A stretch of 64,000 nucleotides of DNA, taken from the NCBI RefSeq assembly GCF_009749525.1, contig NZ_WOAC01000017.1:48141-112140 (forward strand). The letters are read 5' to 3'. The position numbers and the translations under genes are program-made. Of this stretch, positions 35,944 through 45,149 are shown one piece after another. The notes below the pieces were generated by a model. It did no database searches, was not told where the DNA came from, and was given only the letters and a program-made list of their open reading frames with translations. Each line of letters opens with the position of its first letter. The first letter of the stretch is position 1. The DNA is from Mesorhizobium xinjiangense (GTDB lineage Bacteria; Pseudomonadota; Alphaproteobacteria; Rhizobiales; Rhizobiaceae).

Positions 35944-36633
35944 ATGAATGCAGCCAAGGTCATGGTGGTCGAGGACGAAGAACCGCTATGCGTCCTGCTG
36001 AAATACAATCTCGAGGCCGAAGGCTATCACGTCGAGGTCATCAACCGGGGTGACGAGGCGGAGATCAGGCTCCAGGAGAGCGTTCCCGATCTTCTGGTGC
36101 TCGACTGGATGGTCCCGGCTGTTTCCGGGATCGAGCTGTGCCGCAGACTGCGCGCCCGCTCCGAGACCGAGCGCCTGCCGATCATCATGCTGACGGCCAG
36201 GGGTGAGGAGAGCGACCGCGTGCGCGGGCTTTCGACCGGCGCCGACGACTACCTCGTCAAGCCCTTCTCGACGCCAGAATTCATCGCCCGGGTGCGGGCG
36301 CTCCTGCGCCGGGCCAAGCCGGAAGTGCTGTCGAGTGTGCTGACGGTGGGCGATATCGTGCTCGACCGCGAGGCGCACCGCGTCTACCGGCGCAAGAACG
36401 AGATCAGGCTCGGCCCGACGGAGTTCCGCCTGCTCGAATTCCTCATGCAGCATCCCGGCCGTGTGTTCTCGCGCAGCCAACTCCTCGACAATGTGTGGGG
36501 CGAGACGATCTATATCGACGAGCGCACCGTCGACGTGCATGTCGGCCGTTTGCGCAAGGCGGTCAACACCGGCCGTATGCCGGATGTCATCCGCACGATC
36601 CGTGGCGCCGGCTACGCCATCAAGGACGACTGA
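35944..36633 (+). CDS. phoB: Phosphate regulon response regulator PhoB
   Basis: A 229-residue OmpR-family activator. The receiver has EDEE near residue 10, the phospho-aspartate in LLVLDWMVPAVSG (about residue 53) and the KPF lysine in DDYLVKPFSTPE. The C-terminal winged helix includes LGPTEFRLLEFLMQHPGRVF and ERTVDVHVGRLRKAVN, the DNA recognition helix. It should bind the Pho box at 30408-30425 that controls its own operon. No phoR lies in this window. PhoB may be phosphorylated by a PhoR elsewhere or, less likely, by the hybrid kinase upstream. Confidence 0.95.
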   Translation: MNAAKVMVVEDEEPLCVLLKYNLEAEGYHVEVINRGDEAEIRLQESVPDLLVLDWMVPAVSGIELCRRLRARSETERLPIIMLTARGEESDRVRGLSTGADDYLVKPFSTPEFIARVRALLRRAKPEVLSSVLTVGDIVLDREAHRVYRRKNEIRLGPTEFRLLEFLMQHPGRVFSRSQLLDNVWGETIYIDERTVDVHVGRLRKAVNTGRMPDVIRTIRGAGYAIKDD

Positions 36634-36751
36634 GCCGATCTCCCGATGCGAGATTGACAGCCCACCATAGCGACGCCCACGCAGTATTGCGCGCCCGGAA
36701 GCGCTCGTGCTTATTGTCACGGGGCGCGAAAAAATGCGGGAGGTTGTCGCA

Positions 36752-38074
36752 ATGAAGGCTTTTCGGGCGGGCGTGGCCGCTTTGCTGATTGCCGTGTCGG
36801 CGTTGTGCGGCGCGGGCAGCGCGATGGCCGGGGATCTGGGTGATGCGAGGGCCCAGCACGTGGTGCGCAACTGGTACAGGCTGATGCTCGAGCTCGTGCG
36901 CCACACGCCCACCTATTCGCCGCCTGTGGCAAGCCGCAGCTTCGCCTATGTCGGCGTGACGGCGTTCGAAGCCGTCGCCGGCGGTTCGGCGCAGCTTCAA
37001 TCGCTCGCCGGACAACTCAACGGCCTTGCGCCCGCCCCGCAACGCCCGGCAGGCGCGCATGACGACGCGGTTCTCCTCAACGCCGCGCTCACGCAGGTGA
37101 TGGAAAACCTGTTCGCCAATACCGGGCCGACCGGCCAGCGCGCCATGACCGCCTTTGGCGAAAGGCTCAGCGCCGGCGCGGCCGCGGGGGTGCCGGATGA
37201 CGTCGTTGCGCGCAGCCGGACGCATGGGGCCGCCCTGGCGCGGCATATCCTGGACTGGTCCGAAGCCGACGGCGGCGCGGTGGTGGAAAATATGGGCTTT
37301 CCCGCCGCCTACGAGCTGACACCCGGACCGGCGCACTGGGTGCCGACAAGCCGCATCGCCCAGCAGCAGACGCCGCTCCTGCCGCAATGGGGCGAAAACC
37401 GCACTCTCGTCATGCCGGACGGGGCGGCGTGTCCGTTGCCGGCGCCGCCGGATTACAGCGAAGAGCCAGGATCGGCGTTTTACGACGAAGCGCGGGAAGT
37501 CTACGACACGGTCAACAGCCTCACCGACGAGCAGCGCGCCGTCGCCCGCTTCTGGTCGGACGATCCGATGCTGTCGCCGACGCCGCCCGGCCATTGGCTG
37601 TCGATCGCGCTTCAGGTTCTCGAACAGTCGGAGGCCGATCTCGAGCGCGATGTCGATGTCCTCGCGCGCGTCGGGGTCGCCTTGTCGGATTCCTTCATCG
37701 CCTGCTGGAACGCCAAATACGCGTTCGATCTGGTGAGGCCCGTCACCTATATCCGCCGGGTCATCGACCCGCAATTCGAGCCGCCTCTCATCACGCCGCC
37801 CTTTCCCGAATATCCGAGCGGCCACAGCACCCAGTCGGCCGCCGCCGCCTCGGTGCTGACTGATCTGTTCGGGGCGGACGTCGCCTTCGAGGATGCGACC
37901 CATGCCGAAGACGGGCTGGCGCCGCGCAGCTATGCGAGCTTTCGGGAGGCGGCGCAGGAAGCCGGCATATCCCGGCTCTATGGCGGCATTCATTTCCGTG
38001 CCGCGGTCGAGCGCGGGCTGGACCAGGGGCGCTGTGTCGGCCGATATGTCAACGCCCTGCGGACGAGGAACTGA
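36752..38074 (+). CDS. Secreted vanadium-dependent haloperoxidase-like (PAP2 fold) protein
   Basis: A 440-residue secreted protein. The signal peptide ends near AGSAMAGD (about residue 26). The C-terminal third carries the vanadium haloperoxidase/acid phosphatase triad: KYAFDLVRPVTYIRR (Lys and Arg), YPSGHSTQSAAAASVL (Ser-Gly-His) and SRLYGGIHFRAA, where Arg and the axial His are six residues apart as in vanadium chloroperoxidase. All oxyanion-binding residues are therefore present. Whether it oxidises halides or is a phosphatase cannot be told. It lies 3 bases before a CRTAC1 gene, a recurrent partnership. Confidence 0.85.
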   Translation: MKAFRAGVAALLIAVSALCGAGSAMAGDLGDARAQHVVRNWYRLMLELVRHTPTYSPPVASRSFAYVGVTAFEAVAGGSAQLQSLAGQLNGLAPAPQRPAGAHDDAVLLNAALTQVMENLFANTGPTGQRAMTAFGERLSAGAAAGVPDDVVARSRTHGAALARHILDWSEADGGAVVENMGFPAAYELTPGPAHWVPTSRIAQQQTPLLPQWGENRTLVMPDGAACPLPAPPDYSEEPGSAFYDEAREVYDTVNSLTDEQRAVARFWSDDPMLSPTPPGHWLSIALQVLEQSEADLERDVDVLARVGVALSDSFIACWNAKYAFDLVRPVTYIRRVIDPQFEPPLITPPFPEYPSGHSTQSAAAASVLTDLFGADVAFEDATHAEDGLAPRSYASFREAAQEAGISRLYGGIHFRAAVERGLDQGRCVGRYVNALRTRN

Positions 38075-38077
38075 CCG

Positions 38078-39679
38078 ATGCTTCGCTTCGCGATCCTGCT
38101 CGCCGTGATGGGTGCGGTGGCGCCCCTACGGGCGGCGGCCGGCGAGCCCGCCTTGACCGTTCCACGCTTTGTCGAGGAAACGGCGACTTCGGGCATCGAC
38201 AACGTCTATGCCGGCGACTGGGAGTATATGGCGGGCGGCGGTGTCGCCGCGTTCGACTGCAACGATGACGGCTTTTCCGACCTGCTGTTTGCGGGCGGCG
38301 AAGATCGCGCGAAATTCTACCGCAATGCCGGCGCTCCCGGTTCGGCACTGCGTTTCGAGGCGCAAGAGAGCGGCCTGGAGCTCGACCGCGTGACGGGCAC
38401 CTACCCGCTCGACATCGACGGCGATGGCATAACCGACATCATGCTGCTGCGCGTCGGCGAGAACGTCGTCATGCGCGGCCTGGGCGGCTGCCGTTTCGAG
38501 CGCGCCAACGAGGCGTGGGGGTTCGATGGCGGCGACGCCTGGTCGACGGCCTTTGCCGCGACCTGGGAGCATGGCGCCCGGTGGCCGACGCTGGCCGTCG
38601 GCAACTATATCGACCGGCGCGAGGACGCCTTCCCCTGGGGATCGTGCACCGACAACTGGCTGCACCGTCCGGAAAACGACCGCCGCCGGTTCGCAGCACC
38701 CCTGGCGCTGAAGCCGAGCCATTGCGCCTTGTCGATGCTCTTCACCGACTGGAACAGGTCGGGCACGCCGGATCTGAGGATCTCCAACGACCGGGAATAC
38801 TACAAGGGCGGGCAGGAGCAGCTCTGGCGCTTCGAGGCGGGCCGGGCGCCGGCGCTCTATACGGAAGCCGACGGCTGGAAGCGCCTGCGCATCTGGGGCA
38901 TGGGCATTGCCTCGAGCGATCTCGACCGCGACGGGTATCCGGAATATTTCCTCACCAGCATGGCCGACAACAAGCTGCAGGCTCTGAGCGGTGCCGAAGG
39001 CGCAAGGACCGCGCGCCCGGCCTACGAGGACATCGCCTATGCCAGCGGCGTGACGGCCCATCGGCCCTATCTGGGTGACCAGGTCAAGCCTTCGACCGCC
39101 TGGCATGCGCAGTTCGACGACGTCAACAATGACGGCCGCGCCGACCTGTTCATCGCCAAGGGCAATGTCGCCGAGATGCCCGATTTCGCCGCGAAGGATC
39201 CCAACAACCTGCTGCTGCAATCGGCTGCCGGGAGCTTTCAGGAAGCCGGTGACAAGGCCGGCGTGGCGAGCGTCGCCATCGCCAGAGGCGCCTTGCTGGC
39301 AGACCTCAATCTCGACGGGCTTCTGGATCTGGTGGTCGCCAATCGCTGGTCGAAGGCGCAAATCTGGCGCAATGCCAGCACTGATGCGGGGCGCTGGCTC
39401 CAGGTCAAGCTGCGTCAGGACGGGGCGAACCGGGAGGCGGTCGGGGCCTGGCTGGAAGTGAAAGGCGAACCCGGCATGACGCGTCGCGAAATCACCGTTG
39501 GCGGCGGCCATGCCTCGGGGCAGTCGGGCTGGTGGCATGCCGGGCTCGGCGATGCGCGGCAGGCAGATGTGCGCGTCATCTGGCCCGATGGCACCGCCGG
39601 CGAATGGCAGCGGCTTGAAAGCAACCGTTTCTATGTGATCGAGCGCGGCCGTCCGGCCCGTGGCTGGTCGCCCGGATAG
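38078..39679 (+). CDS. CRTAC1 family FG-GAP/ASPIC-UnbV repeat protein
   Basis: A 533-residue secreted beta-propeller protein. The signal peptide covers about residues 1-21. FG-GAP calcium-binding repeats are evident: AAFDCNDDGFSDLLFAGG, YPLDIDGDGITDIMLL, SSDLDRDGYPEYFLTS, FDDVNNDGRADLFIAKG and LADLNLDGLLDLVVANRW. An ASPIC/UnbV domain closes the protein (GAWLEVKGEPGMTRREITVG through VRVIWPDGTAGEW). It starts 3 bases after the haloperoxidase-like gene and is certainly in one unit with it. A structural or adhesive role alongside the peroxidase is plausible but unproven. Confidence 0.85.
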   Translation: MLRFAILLAVMGAVAPLRAAAGEPALTVPRFVEETATSGIDNVYAGDWEYMAGGGVAAFDCNDDGFSDLLFAGGEDRAKFYRNAGAPGSALRFEAQESGLELDRVTGTYPLDIDGDGITDIMLLRVGENVVMRGLGGCRFERANEAWGFDGGDAWSTAFAATWEHGARWPTLAVGNYIDRREDAFPWGSCTDNWLHRPENDRRRFAAPLALKPSHCALSMLFTDWNRSGTPDLRISNDREYYKGGQEQLWRFEAGRAPALYTEADGWKRLRIWGMGIASSDLDRDGYPEYFLTSMADNKLQALSGAEGARTARPAYEDIAYASGVTAHRPYLGDQVKPSTAWHAQFDDVNNDGRADLFIAKGNVAEMPDFAAKDPNNLLLQSAAGSFQEAGDKAGVASVAIARGALLADLNLDGLLDLVVANRWSKAQIWRNASTDAGRWLQVKLRQDGANREAVGAWLEVKGEPGMTRREITVGGGHASGQSGWWHAGLGDARQADVRVIWPDGTAGEWQRLESNRFYVIERGRPARGWSPG

Positions 39680-39682
39680 AGG

Positions 39683-40927
39683 TCAGGCGACGTCCTGGCG
39701 TGCGTCGCTCGGCTGGGCCGGGCTGCCGGAGAAGATTTCCCGGTCGACATAGGTGAGTGCGCGCAGCGCGCAGCCTTCGCGAATGAGCGGCGCCTCGTTC
39801 GGCTCGACGAGGAAGGTGAGGGCGGCGTCGTGCTGGCCGCCCGCCGTCTTGGCGATCGCCCGGCGGATGGGGTCTTCCAGAAGGTCGATGGCCTGGGCCC
39901 CGTGGCCGACGAAGGCGACGGGCGCGGGATCGATCAGCGCGAAAAGACTGCCGAGGCCGAAGCCGATCGCTTCGCCGGCCTTGTCGAAGGCGCGGCGTTC
40001 CGGCCCGTCGCGTTCGCGGGCGCGGTGGGCCAGCGAGGCGATTTCCTGCTCGGGGACGTCGGATGCCGGCGTCTCGTCCGGATCGTGGCATAGCGCGGCG
40101 CGCCAGATCGCATAGCTGCCCGCATAGGCTTCGACGCAGCCGTGCCGTCCGCAGCGGCACAGCGCGCCGTCGGGCACGTGGTTCATATGGCCGAACTCGC
40201 CAGCCGAGGAGCGCGTGCCGGTGAACAGGTCGCCCTTGATCACGAGACCCATGCCGATGCCGTGAGACAGCAGCACGGCAATGAAATTGTCGCGATAACG
40301 CTCGGAATCGCGCGCCTGCAGGGCCACCGCGATCATGTTGCAGTCGTTCTCCACCGTCACGGGAATGCCGAAGGCATCCTCGATGGCGTCGGCGAAGGCG
40401 ACGTCGCTGTGCGGCGAGATCGGCGACCACAGCATGGTGCGGGCCACCGAATCGGTGATGCCCTGAACGGCGAAAGCGATGCGCAGCACCCGTGCGCCCG
40501 TCCTGGCCGAATGGTCCACGAGCTCGCCGATCATGGCCTGCGCGGCGGCGACCAATTCGCGCCGCGTCATGCCGAGCGTCTCCAGCCTGGCCTGCCGGTC
40601 GACGATGATGCCGCCGGAATAGTCGATCAGGCTGGCCGACAGCGAGTTCAGCGACAGCACGACCGCGATGATGGCGGCGGCATCGGGATTGAGGCCCAGC
40701 GCCACCTGGGGACGGCCGCGGCGCGTCGCGGGCATATCGGGGTCGCGCTGCTCGCGCAGGATCGCTTCCATGATCAGGTCGGAAGTGATGGCCGATACGG
40801 TCGACGGGCTCAGCCCGGTCCGGCGGTGCAGCCCGGTTCGCGACAGTTGCTCATGATCGCGCAGCGCGCCGAGCACAAGCCGGCGATTCTGTCGCCTTAC
40901 ATCGTCCGATCGCGCAATCGCCGTCAT
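39683..40927 (-). CDS. ROK family transcriptional regulator (XylR-type)
   Basis: A 414-residue repressor with an N-terminal winged helix (LGALRDHEQLSRTGLHRRTG, LSPSTVSAITSDLIMEAIL) and a C-terminal ROK sugar-sensing domain (TVENDCNMIAVALQAR, GIGMGLVIKGDLFTGTRSSAG, EFGHMNHVPDGALCRCGRHG with the CxCGxxGC zinc motif). The divergent xylFHG operon makes xylose or a related sugar the likely effector. I chose the ATG at 40927, with GGGAGG about 12 bases upstream. The 3' end is convergent with the CRTAC1 gene, 3 bases apart. Confidence 0.88.
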   Translation of the reverse strand: MTAIARSDDVRRQNRRLVLGALRDHEQLSRTGLHRRTGLSPSTVSAITSDLIMEAILREQRDPDMPATRRGRPQVALGLNPDAAAIIAVVLSLNSLSASLIDYSGGIIVDRQARLETLGMTRRELVAAAQAMIGELVDHSARTGARVLRIAFAVQGITDSVARTMLWSPISPHSDVAFADAIEDAFGIPVTVENDCNMIAVALQARDSERYRDNFIAVLLSHGIGMGLVIKGDLFTGTRSSAGEFGHMNHVPDGALCRCGRHGCVEAYAGSYAIWRAALCHDPDETPASDVPEQEIASLAHRARERDGPERRAFDKAGEAIGFGLGSLFALIDPAPVAFVGHGAQAIDLLEDPIRRAIAKTAGGQHDAALTFLVEPNEAPLIREGCALRALTYVDREIFSGSPAQPSDARQDVA

Positions 40928-40980
40928 CGCGGCGGCTTCCTCCCGTTTGCGGCGCCTATCGGTATTGCAGAAAATTGTTG

Positions 40981-40991
40981 TTGCAATGCAA
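40981..40991. promoter_or_regulatory. Palindromic operator candidate for the ROK regulator
   Basis: TTGCA-A-TGCAA is a perfect 11-bp palindrome in the 208-bp region between the divergent ROK and xylF genes. It lies 26 bases upstream of a sigma-70-like -35 box for xylF, where a repressor of both directions could act. Confidence 0.45.
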
Positions 40992-41016
40992 TATGTTGCG
41001 CCGTCCAAAAATCACC

Positions 41017-41045
41017 TTGACACAGCTTTTGAGGTGAGTCACTAT
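41017..41045 (+). promoter_or_regulatory. Probable xylF promoter
   Basis: TTGACA (41017-41022) is a consensus -35 box. CACTAT (41040-41045) is 17 bases downstream. Transcription would start near 41052, about 85 bases before the xylF ATG. Confidence 0.5.
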
Positions 41046-41053
41046 TTTTTTCG

Positions 41054-41073
41054 AGCCTCGAATTAAAGAGGCT
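41054..41073. repeat. Inverted repeat at predicted xylF transcript start
   Basis: AGCCTC (41054-41059) and GAGGCT (41068-41073) pair around GAATTAAA. It could be a second operator half-site pair or a 5' mRNA hairpin. Confidence 0.4.
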
Positions 41074-41135
41074 GAACCGACCGCGCGCTGTCGCAGACAG
41101 ATCGCGGCGCGCCTTTTATGTACCGGGAGGAGAGC

Positions 41136-42176
41136 ATGAAAAAGACCGTTCTGGCGCTGAGCTGCGCCGTCTTCAGCATGGGATTTGCGGGCGGTGCGCT
41201 CGCCAAGGACAAGATCATCGGCGTTTCCTGGTCGAACTTCCAGGAAGAGCGCTGGAAGACCGACGAGGCGGCGATGAAAGCGGCCATCGAGGCCGCCGGC
41301 GACAGCTACATCTCGGCCGACGCCCAGTCGTCCGCTTCCAAGCAACTGACCGATGTCGAATCGCTGATCGCCCAGGGCGCCAACGCCCTCATCATCCTCG
41401 CCCAGGATTCCTCGGCCATCGGCCCGGCGGTCGAAAAGGCCGTCAACGAGGGCATCTCGGTGGTCGGCTATGACCGCCTGATCGAAAACCCGGACGCCTT
41501 CTACCTGACCTTCGATAACAAGGAAGTCGGCCGCATGCAGGCGCGCGCCGTCTTCGAGGTGCAGCCGGAGGGCAACTATGCCTTCATCAAGGGCTCCTCG
41601 GCCGACCCGAACGCCGATTTCCTGTTCTCCGGCCAGATGGAAGTGCTCAAGGACGCCATTGATTCCGGCAAGATCAAGAATGTCGGCGAGGCTTATACCG
41701 ACGGTTGGCTGCCGGCCAACGCGCAGAAGAACATGGAGCAGATCCTGACGGCCAACAACAACGAGGTCGACGCCGTGGTCGCCTCCAATGACGGCACGGC
41801 CGGCGGTGTCGTGGCGGCGCTGTCGGCGCAGGGCCTTGCCGGCTCCGTACCGGTCTCCGGTCAGGACGGCGACCATGCCGCGCTCAATCGCGTCGCGCTG
41901 GGAACACAGACCGTTTCGGTGTGGAAGGATGCGCGCGAGCTTGGCAAGGCGGCGGCCGAGATCGCCTCGGCACTGGCCGACGGCACCGCGATGGCGGACA
42001 TCCCGGATGCAGTGAAATGGTCCGACGGCCCGCAGGGCGTGGAGATGGATGCCGTGTTCCTGAAGCCGCTGCCGATCACCAAGGACAATCTGGACCAGGT
42101 CATCGATGCCGGGTGGGTCTCCAAGGACGTCGCCTGCCAGGGTGTGGAGGCGGGTTCCGTCGCCGCCTGCGACTGA
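41136..42176 (+). CDS. xylF: D-xylose ABC transporter substrate-binding protein
   Basis: A periplasmic binding protein of 346 residues that delivers D-xylose to the membrane permease. The signal peptide ends at GGALAKD (about residue 23). The mature start [20 protein letters not shown] and the ligand-site segments [36 protein letters not shown] and [16 protein letters not shown] match XylF. GGGAGG lies 9 bases before the ATG. It is the first gene of xylFHG and is divergent from the ROK regulator. A related pentose is possible as substrate. Confidence 0.93.
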   Translation: MKKTVLALSCAVFSMGFAGGALAKDKIIGVSWSNFQEERWKTDEAAMKAAIEAAGDSYISADAQSSASKQLTDVESLIAQGANALIILAQDSSAIGPAVEKAVNEGISVVGYDRLIENPDAFYLTFDNKEVGRMQARAVFEVQPEGNYAFIKGSSADPNADFLFSGQMEVLKDAIDSGKIKNVGEAYTDGWLPANAQKNMEQILTANNNEVDAVVASNDGTAGGVVAALSAQGLAGSVPVSGQDGDHAALNRVALGTQTVSVWKDARELGKAAAEIASALADGTAMADIPDAVKWSDGPQGVEMDAVFLKPLPITKDNLDQVIDAGWVSKDVACQGVEAGSVAACD

Positions 42177-42185
42177 CAGGAGCGT

Positions 42186-42300
42186 TAGAGCATGTCCCGC
42201 TCAAACGGAACCGTTTGAGCGAAATGTACATGCTCCAACATATTGACCTGGCGCGCATATCGTTGCTTCAACGTTTCCGTTTGAAGCGAACGCGCGCTAG
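42186..42300. repeat. Palindromic intergenic repeat, copy B (long form)
   Basis: It contains a perfect 11-bp inverted repeat CGCTCAAACGG-AA-CCGTTTGAGCG (42198-42221), enclosed by GAGCATGT/ACATGCTC (42188-42195, 42228-42235). A second inverted repeat GCTTCAA/TTGAAGC (42265-42271, 42281-42287) follows. Bases from 42229 onward align with copy C for about 70 bases. It lies between xylF and xylH, where it could set relative mRNA levels. Confidence 0.8.
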
Positions 42301-42400
42301 TAAATTGGCGCCGCGGTTTGACCGGAACCGCGGCGTCTGCCTAACATAAGGACCGTTGCCGCCAGGCCGGCGGCAGCGGCCCCCGGTGGGGAAGGAAACG

Positions 42401-43714
42401 ATGTCGGAAGCGACCTCGACGGCGTCCGCGGACAGGGCCCGAAGCAGCGAACTCGGCCCAGTCGGGGCCTTCTTGAAAGCCACCGAGCTCGATACCCGCA
42501 TGCTCGGCATGATCGGGGCCTTGTTTGTCATCTGGCTGGGGTTCCATCTCTTGTCGGGCGGTCTCTTCCTGACGCCGCGCAATCTGTGGAACCTGTCGGT
42601 GCAGTCCTCCTCGGTCGCGGTGATGGCGACCGGCATGGTGCTGGTCATCGTGACCCGCAATATCGACCTGTCGGTGGGCTCGCTGCTCGGTTTCGTCGGC
42701 ATGGTCATGGGTGTCGTGCAGGCCGAGCTGCTGCCTGACATACTCGGTTTCGGCAATCCCTGGATCTGGGCGCTCGCGCTGGCGGCGGGCATTGCGCTGG
42801 GCGTCCTCGTCGGGGCGGTGCAAGGCTATGCGATCGCCTATCTGGGCGTTCCGGCCTTCATCGTGACGCTGGGCGGTTTGCTGGTGTGGCGCGGTGCTGC
42901 CTGGTGGGTCACGAGCGGGCGCACCGTGGCGCCGATGGATGCGACCTTCCGGCTGATGGGCGGCGGACCGGCCGGCTCGATCGGCGCGACCTGGAGCTGG
43001 ATCATCGCCCTGCTGGCCTGCGTCGCCGTCGTGTTCATGCTGATGAGCGGACGCACGCAGCGCAAGCGCTTTCACTTCCCGTTGCGTCCGGTCTGGGCAG
43101 AATTCTTCCTCGGCGCAGTGGGCTGCGTGGCGATCCTCGGCGCCGTCGGGGTGGCAAACGCCTATCCCTTGCCGATCGGAATCGTGCGCCGTTTTGCCGA
43201 AGCCAACAACATCACAATCCCCGAGGGCGGATTGTTCATCTCGCACGGCATCGCCATTCCGGTGCTGATTGCCGTCGGCGTGGGCATCGTCATGACCTTC
43301 ATCGCCACGCGCACCCGTTTCGGCCGCTATGTCTTCGCCATCGGCGGAAATCCGGAAGCGGCCGAACTGGCCGGCATTCCGACGCGCTGGGTGACGATGA
43401 AGATCTTCATGCTGATGGGGGCGCTGGCCGCCATCAGCGGGGCCATCTCGACGGCCAGGCTCAATGCGGCGACCAACGCCATGGGCACGCTCGACGAATT
43501 GCTGGTGATCGCGGCGGCGGTCATCGGCGGCACGTCGCTCGCCGGCGGCTCGGGCACCGTGGCCGGGGCGATGATCGGCGCGGTTCTCATGCAGTCGCTG
43601 TCGACCGGCATGATCCTGCTCGGCGTCGACACGCCGCTGCAGAATATCGTCGTCGGACTGGTGCTCGTCGTCGCCGTCTGGCTCGACACCATGTATCGCC
43701 GGCGCATTCAGTGA
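42401..43714 (+). CDS. xylH: Sugar (xylose) ABC transporter permease
   Basis: A 437-residue inner-membrane permease of the BPD_transp_2 (ribose/xylose) type with about ten helices. [20 protein letters not shown] near residue 74 is the family signature, and [40 protein letters not shown] and [20 protein letters not shown] follow. AAGGAA lies before the ATG at 42401. It is separated from xylF by 224 bases that hold a repeat element and is 11 bases before xylG. Confidence 0.93.
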   Translation: MSEATSTASADRARSSELGPVGAFLKATELDTRMLGMIGALFVIWLGFHLLSGGLFLTPRNLWNLSVQSSSVAVMATGMVLVIVTRNIDLSVGSLLGFVGMVMGVVQAELLPDILGFGNPWIWALALAAGIALGVLVGAVQGYAIAYLGVPAFIVTLGGLLVWRGAAWWVTSGRTVAPMDATFRLMGGGPAGSIGATWSWIIALLACVAVVFMLMSGRTQRKRFHFPLRPVWAEFFLGAVGCVAILGAVGVANAYPLPIGIVRRFAEANNITIPEGGLFISHGIAIPVLIAVGVGIVMTFIATRTRFGRYVFAIGGNPEAAELAGIPTRWVTMKIFMLMGALAAISGAISTARLNAATNAMGTLDELLVIAAAVIGGTSLAGGSGTVAGAMIGAVLMQSLSTGMILLGVDTPLQNIVVGLVLVVAVWLDTMYRRRIQ

Positions 43715-43725
43715 GGGCAGGTTCC

Positions 43726-44514
43726 ATGAACGACAAACCCACACCCCTCGTCGAAATGGACAACATCTCGATCGCCTTCGGAGGAATCCAGGCGGTCGAC
43801 GACGCGAGCGTCGATCTCTATCCCGGCGAGGTCATGGCGCTGCTCGGCCATAACGGCGCCGGCAAGTCGACGCTGATCAAGATCCTGTCCGGGGCTTACA
43901 AGCGCGATGCGGGCGAGATCCGGGTCGACGGCAAGGCCGCCGAAATCCACAATCCGCGCGACGCCAAGAAATACGGCATCGAGACGATCTACCAGACCCT
44001 GGCGCTGGCCGACAATGTCGATGCCGCGGCCAATCTTTTCCTTGGCCGCGAGCGCCTGACGCGCTGGGGCACGCTCGACGACGTGGCCATGGAGGCCGAG
44101 GCGCGCAAGGTCATGGGGCGGCTCAATCCGCGCTTCCAGCGCTTCAAGGATCCGGTGAAGCAATTGTCCGGCGGCCAGCGGCAGTCGGTGGCGATCGCGC
44201 GGGCGATCCTGTTCAATGCGCGCATCCTGATCATGGACGAGCCTACGGCGGCGCTCGGACCGCAGGAAACGACCCAGGTCGGCGAACTGGTCAAGCAGCT
44301 CAAGTCGGAAGGGATCGGCATCTTCCTCATCAGCCACGACATTCACGACGTGTTCGATCTGTCGGACCGCGTCTGCGTGATGAAGAACGGCCAGGTGGTG
44401 GGCACGGCCTCGACGGACGATGTCACCAAGGACGAAGTCCTGGGCATGATCATCCTGGGCAAATGCCCGCCCGGCGCGGTTCCGGGACCGGGCGCGCTTT
44501 CCGCCGTCGCCTGA
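43726..44514 (+). CDS. xylG: Sugar ABC transporter ATP-binding protein (single ATPase domain)
   Basis: The 262-residue ATPase has Walker [17 protein letters not shown], signature [16 protein letters not shown], Walker [14 protein letters not shown] and H-loop [15 protein letters not shown]. coli XylG is a fused pair of such domains (about 510 residues). This one has a single domain and would act as a homodimer, as is usual in rhizobial FrcA-like systems. GAGG lies about 10 bases before the ATG. It is the last gene of the operon and is followed by two hairpins. Confidence 0.9.
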   Translation: MNDKPTPLVEMDNISIAFGGIQAVDDASVDLYPGEVMALLGHNGAGKSTLIKILSGAYKRDAGEIRVDGKAAEIHNPRDAKKYGIETIYQTLALADNVDAAANLFLGRERLTRWGTLDDVAMEAEARKVMGRLNPRFQRFKDPVKQLSGGQRQSVAIARAILFNARILIMDEPTAALGPQETTQVGELVKQLKSEGIGIFLISHDIHDVFDLSDRVCVMKNGQVVGTASTDDVTKDEVLGMIILGKCPPGAVPGPGALSAVA

Positions 44515-44528
44515 TGGTCCAGCACTTG

Positions 44529-44556
44529 GCCCACCGAAAAGTCGGCTTCGGTGGGC
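44529..44556 (+). terminator. Hairpin after xylG
   Basis: GCCCACCGAA (44529-44538) and TTCGGTGGGC (44547-44556) form a perfect 10-bp stem with an 8-base loop, 15 bases after the xylG stop. The T-run is absent, so this is probably a 3'-end stabiliser or a weak terminator. Confidence 0.55.
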
Positions 44557-44566
44557 AATAAGCGAT

Positions 44567-44592
44567 GAAACCGCCGGCATGCCGGCGGTTTC
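44567..44592. terminator. Perfect palindrome, likely bidirectional terminator
   Basis: A 26-bp perfect palindrome with 13-base arms beginning GAAACCGCCGGCA and ending in GGTTTC lies between the convergent xylG and the lipoprotein gene. The A/T pairs at the stem base provide short U tracts on both strands. Confidence 0.65.
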
Positions 44593-44648
44593 TCATCTGG
44601 GTTGATACTCTCGGCTGACGCCGCCGCGCGAATGTCCGTCTGCCGGTG

Positions 44649-44906
44649 TCAGCGGCAGCGCGCTTCATAGATGCGGCCGTTGCGATCGCGATAGCGGCAC
44701 CAGCCGTTGCGGGTTGCCTTGCCGATCAGCACGCCGGAGACCGCGCCGACGGCGCCGCCGACGGCTGCTCCACCCCACGAATCGGTCGCCAGGCCGCCAA
44801 TTGCCGCGCCAACCAGGCCGCCGGTGGTTGCGTCGCGTTCGGCCGTCGTGCATGCCGACACGGAAACGGCAAGCATGGCCATCAATGCAAACGTAGTCTT
44901 CTTCAT
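44649..44906 (-). CDS. Glycine-zipper lipoprotein
   Basis: An 85-residue putative outer-membrane lipoprotein. Residues 1-19 form a signal peptide with lipobox VSAC (cysteine 19). Residues 28-63 form a glycine zipper (GGLVGAAIGGLATDSWGGAA, VGGAVGAVSGVLIG) of the YMGG/17-kDa surface antigen type. The C terminus GWCRYRDRNGRIYEARCR has two cysteines. Such proteins insert short helices in membranes and are often stress-related. The neighbouring general stress genes are suggestive, but I see no EcfG promoter in front of it. Confidence 0.75.
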   Translation of the reverse strand: MKKTTFALMAMLAVSVSACTTAERDATTGGLVGAAIGGLATDSWGGAAVGGAVGAVSGVLIGKATRNGWCRYRDRNGRIYEARCR

Positions 44907-45149
44907 CTCGCGATCACTCCTCTGATTCGCGCCCCTTCCGGTTCAATGGCTTAAGGCCATTTGCGGCATCCTCGTGACGATATTCCTAGAACAATTCCAG
45001 GATAAGTGGAAACAGGTTCTGCGTCCTTGCCTGATGATGATCGCGGCGCAATTGCCGGCTTCAAAACTTCCAGCGTATCAAACTGCCAATGGATATCCTT
45101 CGAATCCAGTCATCTGCTCGATCACCTGAACCGGATGAGTTCACACGGC

